Below, one piece after another: positions 4,714-8,568 of a stretch of DNA of 8,568 nucleotides. The notes under the pieces were generated by a model. The model did not search any database. It was not told the origin of the DNA and saw nothing but the letters and a program-made list of their open reading frames with translations. A program made the translations under genes and the position numbers. Origin of the DNA: Flavobacteriales bacterium (GTDB lineage: Bacteria; Bacteroidota; Bacteroidia; NORP154); the NCBI GenBank assembly GCA_012965625.1, contig DTSC01000318.1:1-8568 (forward strand), in the 5' to 3' direction. The first letter of the stretch is position 1; each line of letters begins with the position of its first letter.

Positions 4714-6909
4714 ATGACCGAAACTGCATTACTTAGCCTGAACGAACATCTGAAAGAATATTTTGGTTTTTCAAACTTTAAGGGCCAGCAAGAAGGGGTA
4801 ATACATAATATCCTTAAGAAGAAGGATACATTTGTTATTATGCCTACGGGAGGTGGCAAATCAATATGTTATCAGCTACCCGCCTTAATCAATGATGGTA
4901 CAGCGATCATTGTCTCTCCACTGATAGCACTTATGAAAAACCAGGTCGATGCGATGAGGGGCTATGGTTCTGAGGATGGCATTGCCCATTTTATGAATTC
5001 ATCGCTAACAAAGCCTGAGCTTGCCCTTGTGAAGCAAGATCTCCTGGGAAAAAAAACGAAATTGCTTTATGTAGCACCTGAATCGCTAACCAAACAAGAG
5101 AACATTGACTTCTTCAAGAACATTGAAATCTCTTTCTTTGCGATTGACGAAGCTCATTGCATTTCTGAATGGGGCCATGATTTCCGGCCAGAATACCGAA
5201 GGTTAAGGACCATCATTGAAGCGATAGGCAAGGTTCCGATAATGGCGCTTACCGCCACAGCTACTCCAAAAGTACAGCAAGACATTCAGAAAAACCTCGC
5301 CATGGGAGACACTAAAGTTTTCAAGTCCTCCTTCAACAGGGCTAACCTCTACTATGAAGTAAAGCCAAAGGCAAATGCGAAAAAGGAGATTATACGGCAT
5401 ATAAAAAATAATCCAGGAAAATCAGGGATTATCTATTGCTTGAGCAGAAAGAAAGTTGAGGAGATTGCCGAGACCTTAAAGGTAAATGGCATAAAGGCAT
5501 TGCCCTATCATGCTGGTATGGAGCAAGCTTTAAGAGCAAAAACACAGGACGACTTCCTGATGGAAAATATAGATGTAATTGTTGCCACAATCGCCTTTGG
5601 CATGGGGATAGACAAACCAGATGTTCGCTTTGTTATTCATTATGATATCCCAAAAAGCCTGGAGGGTTATTATCAAGAGACGGGAAGGGCTGGAAGAGAT
5701 GACGGTGAAGGTAAGTGTATTGCCTTTTATCAGTATAAAGACATTGAAAAGCTGGAGAAGTTCATGAAAGGAAAACCTGTCGCAGAGCAGGAGGTAGGCA
5801 GGCAATTACTCCTAGAAACAGTAGCCTATGCAGAATCAGCTATGTGTCGCCGGAAACAGCTCTTGCATTATTTTGGGGAAACCTACCCAAAAGACAATTG
5901 CAATAATTGTGATAATTGCCTAAATCCAAAAGAACGCTTTGAAGCCATGGATAATGTCTTCCTTGCCTTGAAAACAATACTGGCAATAAAAGAGAAGTTC
6001 AAGATCAAGCATGTGGTGAACGTATTGATTGGAAAAACCACCACGGAAGTAAAATCATATAAACATGATACTTTGGAAGAATTCAATGGTGGCGCTGATT
6101 ATGACGAAGCACACTGGAATGCTGTAATCAGGCAGGCTTTAATACTTGGGTTTTTAAAAAAGGCTATTGAACATTATGGATTATTAAGCCTCACTGAAGC
6201 GGGGCATAATTTTCTTAATAAGCCATTCTCGGTTATGGTAGCCAAGGATCATGAATATGAAGATATAGGTGCTGATGGTGGGGAGATGATTTTAAGTGAA
6301 CAAAAGGGTGGCGGAATCGATACCATGCTTTTTTCCATGTTAAAGGACCTCAGAAAACAGATCGCAGAAAGCAAGGGCGTCCCTCCTTATATTGTGTTTG
6401 GCGATCCATCGCTGGAGGATATGACGATACAGTTTCCCATCACCATGGAAGAGATGTGTCAGATATCTGGTGTAGGGCCAGGAAAAGCGAGCAAATTCGG
6501 AAAGCCCTTAATTGAACTGATCGCCAATTATGTAGAAGAAAATGAAATTGAAAGGCCTATTGACATGGTGGTTAAATCTGTTGTAAATAAATCTGGCTTA
6601 AAAGTTTACATCATAAAAAGCATTGACAGGAAATTACCCTTGGACGATATTGCCAAGGCCAAAGGTGTAACAATGGAAGAGCTTATCACTGAGCTCGAAC
6701 GAATAGTATCTTCAGGCACGAGATTAGATATTAGCTATTACCTGATGAGTAATATGGACCAAGAGCACGCAGAAGAGATCATGGAATATTTTAAGGAAGA
6801 GGAGGGTGATTCTATCGAGAAGGCCATTGAAGAGTTTGAAGAATACGGCTTTACTGAGGAACAAATAAGGCTGGTCAGGATCAAATTTATTTCAGAGTTT
6901 GGAAATTAA
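4714..6909 (+). CDS. recQ: ATP-dependent DNA helicase RecQ, long Bacteroidota form
   Basis: A 3'-5' DNA helicase that unwinds forks, flaps and recombination intermediates during repair. Order over 731 residues: motif 0 FGFSNFKGQQ (17-26); Walker A PTGGGKS (44-50); DEAH (145-148) followed by the RecQ aromatic loop CISEWGHDFRP; motif III ALTATATP (178-185); motif VI QETGRAGRDD (321-330) with arginine fingers R325 and R328; a zinc site C378, C396, C399, C402; an RQC winged helix about 408-520; and an HRDC domain about 536-610 with SGVGPGKA. Residues 620-731 are extra compared with the roughly 600-residue E. coli protein. They contain a helix-turn-helix-like stretch (LDDIAKAKGVTMEELITELE, 643-662) and a Glu-rich acidic tail, an arrangement seen in Bacteroidota RecQ. 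ATG 4714 gives the normal N-terminus. All catalytic residues are present, so it should be active. tag follows on the same strand after 72 bp. Confidence 0.97.
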   Translation: MTETALLSLNEHLKEYFGFSNFKGQQEGVIHNILKKKDTFVIMPTGGGKSICYQLPALINDGTAIIVSPLIALMKNQVDAMRGYGSEDGIAHFMNSSLTKPELALVKQDLLGKKTKLLYVAPESLTKQENIDFFKNIEISFFAIDEAHCISEWGHDFRPEYRRLRTIIEAIGKVPIMALTATATPKVQQDIQKNLAMGDTKVFKSSFNRANLYYEVKPKANAKKEIIRHIKNNPGKSGIIYCLSRKKVEEIAETLKVNGIKALPYHAGMEQALRAKTQDDFLMENIDVIVATIAFGMGIDKPDVRFVIHYDIPKSLEGYYQETGRAGRDDGEGKCIAFYQYKDIEKLEKFMKGKPVAEQEVGRQLLLETVAYAESAMCRRKQLLHYFGETYPKDNCNNCDNCLNPKERFEAMDNVFLALKTILAIKEKFKIKHVVNVLIGKTTTEVKSYKHDTLEEFNGGADYDEAHWNAVIRQALILGFLKKAIEHYGLLSLTEAGHNFLNKPFSVMVAKDHEYEDIGADGGEMILSEQKGGGIDTMLFSMLKDLRKQIAESKGVPPYIVFGDPSLEDMTIQFPITMEEMCQISGVGPGKASKFGKPLIELIANYVEENEIERPIDMVVKSVVNKSGLKVYIIKSIDRKLPLDDIAKAKGVTMEELITELERIVSSGTRLDISYYLMSNMDQEHAEEIMEYFKEEEGDSIEKAIEEFEEYGFTEEQIRLVRIKFISEFGN

Positions 6910-6981
6910 AAGAAGCCAGGAGTTAAATGCTATCTAGTCTTGATGCTTGCCGGAATCATAAACAAATCAAAAGATTAAGTA

Positions 6982-7530
6982 TTGAAAAGATGTGAATGGG
7001 TTGGAGATGATCCAATTTACCAAAATTATCATGACTATGAATGGGGTGTACCGGTTCATGATGATCAAAAGATCTTTGAAGCGATTATATTAGATACTTT
7101 CCAGGCAGGCCTGAGTTGGATCATTGTGCTTAAAAAAAGGGAGAACTTTAGAAATGCTTTTGCAAAATTTGATGCAAGGAAAATTGCAAAATTCAATGAG
7201 GGTAAAGTACAGGAACTTTTAAATGATAAAGGAATAATAAGGAATAAATTAAAGATAAGGGCTGCCGTAAGTAATGCTTCTGCATTTCTTGAAGTTCAAA
7301 AAGAGTTTGGAACCTTTGACAAATATATTTGGAGCTTTACAAATCAGCAAACGATTAAAAACAAGTGGACTTCAATGCAAGAAATACCTGCGAAATCTGT
7401 TGAATCTGATTTAATGAGTAATGATCTAAAGAAGCGAGGGTTTAAATTTATTGGAAGCACCATATGTTATGCATTTATGCAGGCCATTGGCATGGTAAAT
7501 GACCATGTGTTGAATTGTCATTTTCGGTAA
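6982..7530 (+). CDS. tag: DNA-3-methyladenine glycosylase I
   Basis: Removes 3-methyladenine from alkylated DNA as the first step of base excision repair. The 182 residues align with E. coli Tag almost without gaps to the last ligand. The zinc ligands C4, H17, H175 and C179 fall at the same numbers, as do the base-pocket aromatics Y13, Y16, W21 and W46. QAGLSW (41-46), LKKREN (50-55), GIIRNKLKI (84-92), LKKRGFKFIGSTICYAFMQA and MVNDH complete the family signature. One departure: residue 38, Glu in E. coli where it contacts the damaged base, is Asp. The start must be TTG 6982: an in-frame TAA lies at 6976-6978, no ATG is available before residue 131, and Cys4 is needed for zinc. AAAAGATTAA precedes it, the same string found before the asnS ATG. 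It probably shares a transcript with recQ, forming a two-gene repair unit; 72 bp separate them and no terminator is seen between. Confidence 0.95.
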   Translation: MKRCEWVGDDPIYQNYHDYEWGVPVHDDQKIFEAIILDTFQAGLSWIIVLKKRENFRNAFAKFDARKIAKFNEGKVQELLNDKGIIRNKLKIRAAVSNASAFLEVQKEFGTFDKYIWSFTNQQTIKNKWTSMQEIPAKSVESDLMSNDLKKRGFKFIGSTICYAFMQAIGMVNDHVLNCHFR

Positions 7531-7570
7531 AACTTTAGGGATTCAGGATTTACTTGTTATTGATTCCTGA

Positions 7571-7578
7571 TAATTTTG
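7571..7578 (+). promoter_or_regulatory. Candidate -7 box of the TPR gene
   Basis: TAATTTTG matches TAnnTTTG 13 bases before the ATG at 7592, implying a very short leader (about 7-10 bases). A TTG at 7554-7556 is too close (14 bases) to be a standard -33 element. A small TCAGGA/TCCTGA stem (7543-7548 with 7565-7570) lies immediately before it and could instead make this T-rich stretch a weak terminator for tag. Confidence 0.35.
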
Positions 7579-7591
7579 AGCTTACATTCAA

Positions 7592-8568
7592 ATGAACTCG
7601 TTAAAACATACTTTCGCCATCTTATTGCTCCTTGGGCCGTTAAATACGGATTCAATTGCTCAATTCAGCCCGGAAGTTCAAAAGCAGATTGACTCATTAA
7701 ACCTGGTAATAAAGGAGAGCAAATACGACACCTCCCTTTGCCTTGCCTATATTGACTTGTCAGAACTTTTATATGCCTTTGATATAGATACCCTTAAGAA
7801 GTTATCTGAATTTGCAAAGTCCATTGCAGAAAAAAACCTCGCAAAGTCCTATATAAATAATGCAGAAAAAAAAGTATTCAGAGTGGGGTTGGCCAGTGCC
7901 CTTAGCAATATCGCTTATGTACACGACATAAAGGGAGATATTTCTATAGCCCTGGATTATTATACACAAGCCCTCAAATTATATGAAGCCTTAGAACATC
8001 TGGAAGGGATGGCCTTATCACTTAACAATATTGGATATATATATGTAAATCAGGGGGATAGTGCCAAGGCGCTGGAATTCTATCATAAATCCCTTAAAAT
8101 TGAAGAAGAAATAGGCTCTAAAGAACTTATAGCCAGCTCATTAACAAATATAGGGGCTATCTATAGCCATCAGGATGACATCTCCTTGGCATTGGAATAC
8201 TACCAACGCTCTTATAAAATGTGTAAAGAAATAGGATATAAAGAGGGCATGGCCTCTGCTTTGAACAATATTGGTGCTATATATAGGACAGAGAGCAATG
8301 AAGAAAAAGCGTTAGAATATTTCCAGGAGGCATTAATAATAAAAGAGAAAATTCAAGATAAGGATGGGATAGCTTATTCGTTCACTGATATTGGAAATGC
8401 TTATGAAAGCATGGGCAATGCAGGGGAGGCATTAAAATATTATAACAAAGCACTGGCAATAAGAGAAGAAACAGGGAACAAGCTAGGCATCGCGATTGCC
8501 TTAAACAATATCGGACGGATAAAACTAGATCAGGGATTAATCAAAGAGGCCAAAAAGCTGGCAACAAG
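7592..8568 (+). CDS. Exported tetratricopeptide-repeat protein, C-terminus cut by window edge
   Basis: Open from ATG 7592 to the window edge: 325 full codons plus two bases, with no stop. Residues 1-24 look like a signal peptide (MNSLKHTFAILLLLGPL, then SIAQ before Phe25), so the repeats should face the periplasm. Residues 25-98 are helical and may include one or two degenerate repeats. From residue 99 there are five complete 40-residue TPRs (99-138, 139-178, 179-218, 219-258, 259-298) and the start of a sixth (299-325), each with the pattern A-x-x-x-N-I-G-x-I-Y ... A-L-x-Y-Y-x-x-A/S-L. Such arrays bind proteins or peptides. In Bacteroidota, signal-peptide TPR arrays of this kind often precede a transmembrane helix and a histidine kinase, a nucleotide cyclase, a SpoIIE phosphatase or a DNA-binding domain; which of these applies, if any, lies beyond the edge. 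It follows tag on the same strand after 61 bp, but a functional link is not evident. Confidence 0.88.
   Translation, partial: MNSLKHTFAILLLLGPLNTDSIAQFSPEVQKQIDSLNLVIKESKYDTSLCLAYIDLSELLYAFDIDTLKKLSEFAKSIAEKNLAKSYINNAEKKVFRVGLASALSNIAYVHDIKGDISIALDYYTQALKLYEALEHLEGMALSLNNIGYIYVNQGDSAKALEFYHKSLKIEEEIGSKELIASSLTNIGAIYSHQDDISLALEYYQRSYKMCKEIGYKEGMASALNNIGAIYRTESNEEKALEYFQEALIIKEKIQDKDGIAYSFTDIGNAYESMGNAGEALKYYNKALAIREETGNKLGIAIALNNIGRIKLDQGLIKEAKKLAT
7886..8568 (+). repeat. In-gene 120-nt repeats coding for TPRs
   Basis: The coding sequence is periodic with a unit of exactly 40 codons, beginning at 7886, 8006, 8126, 8246, 8366 and 8486; the last is incomplete. Conservation is at the protein level (NNIG, Y, AL-YY positions), while the DNA copies have diverged, so the array is old rather than a recent expansion. 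Confidence 0.75.

Noticed and set aside
4674..6086. Minus-strand ORFs of 61-91 codons across recQ
   Set aside because: They lie opposite conserved helicase motifs and show no recognisable protein features.
7543..7578. Stem TCAGGA/TCCTGA followed by TAATTTTG as a terminator of tag
   Set aside because: The stem is only 6 bp with a 16-base loop and the T run is interrupted; the same bases fit a -7 box at least as well.
1..8568. Mobile elements, CRISPR arrays, phage genes or defence systems
   Set aside because: No transposase or integrase, no regularly spaced direct repeats outside the TPR coding array, and no defence-type domain was found on either strand.

Overview
The window reads as a stretch of ordinary chromosome from a member of the Bacteroidota, most likely a Cytophagales-type bacterium. 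The evidence is combined: a secreted protein whose signal peptide ends in AFG|Q, RecQ with an extra C-terminal helix-turn-helix and acidic tail, TatC with a long first periplasmic loop, an exported protein with 40-residue TPRs, a long-chain polyprenyl diphosphate synthase, and several matches to the Bacteroidota -7 promoter element TAnnTTTG. The lineage is inferred from these features, not from a database match.

Layout, left to right. On the minus strand are the N-terminal part of a secreted beta-sandwich protein (running off the left edge), a strong intrinsic terminator, a tRNA-Gln(UUG) gene with its own probable promoter, and asnS. Divergent from asnS is a polyprenyl synthase gene (plus), which converges on tatC (minus, 36 bp gap). 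A 241-bp AT-rich region with two dyad-symmetric sites separates tatC from the divergent recQ (plus). recQ is followed at 72 bp by tag (plus, probably cotranscribed), and then by the start of an exported TPR protein that runs off the right edge.

By function: asnS and tRNA-Gln serve translation. The polyprenyl synthase makes an isoprenoid chain for quinones or for an undecaprenyl-like lipid carrier. TatC is the folded-protein export receptor. RecQ and Tag form a small DNA-repair pair (helicase plus 3-methyladenine glycosylase). The two edge genes encode exported proteins, one probably extracellular and one probably the sensory or scaffold part of a signalling protein. No mobile element, CRISPR array, phage gene or toxin-antitoxin pair is visible, and no gap between genes exceeds 300 bases.

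I did not find a convincing undescribed multi-gene system. The points most worth a second look are molecular: an archaeal/eukaryal-type AsnRS with a Lys/Glu-rich coiled-coil insertion of about 70 residues; a TatC in which the conserved Glu of the HLxELR motif is Ala; a Tag with Asp at the base-recognising Glu position; a 27-bp dyad and a 10-bp palindrome between tatC and recQ; an inverted repeat that places copies of one 9-mer at the -33 box and at the 5' end of the tRNA gene; and three of the five complete protein genes apparently starting at TTG or GTG.
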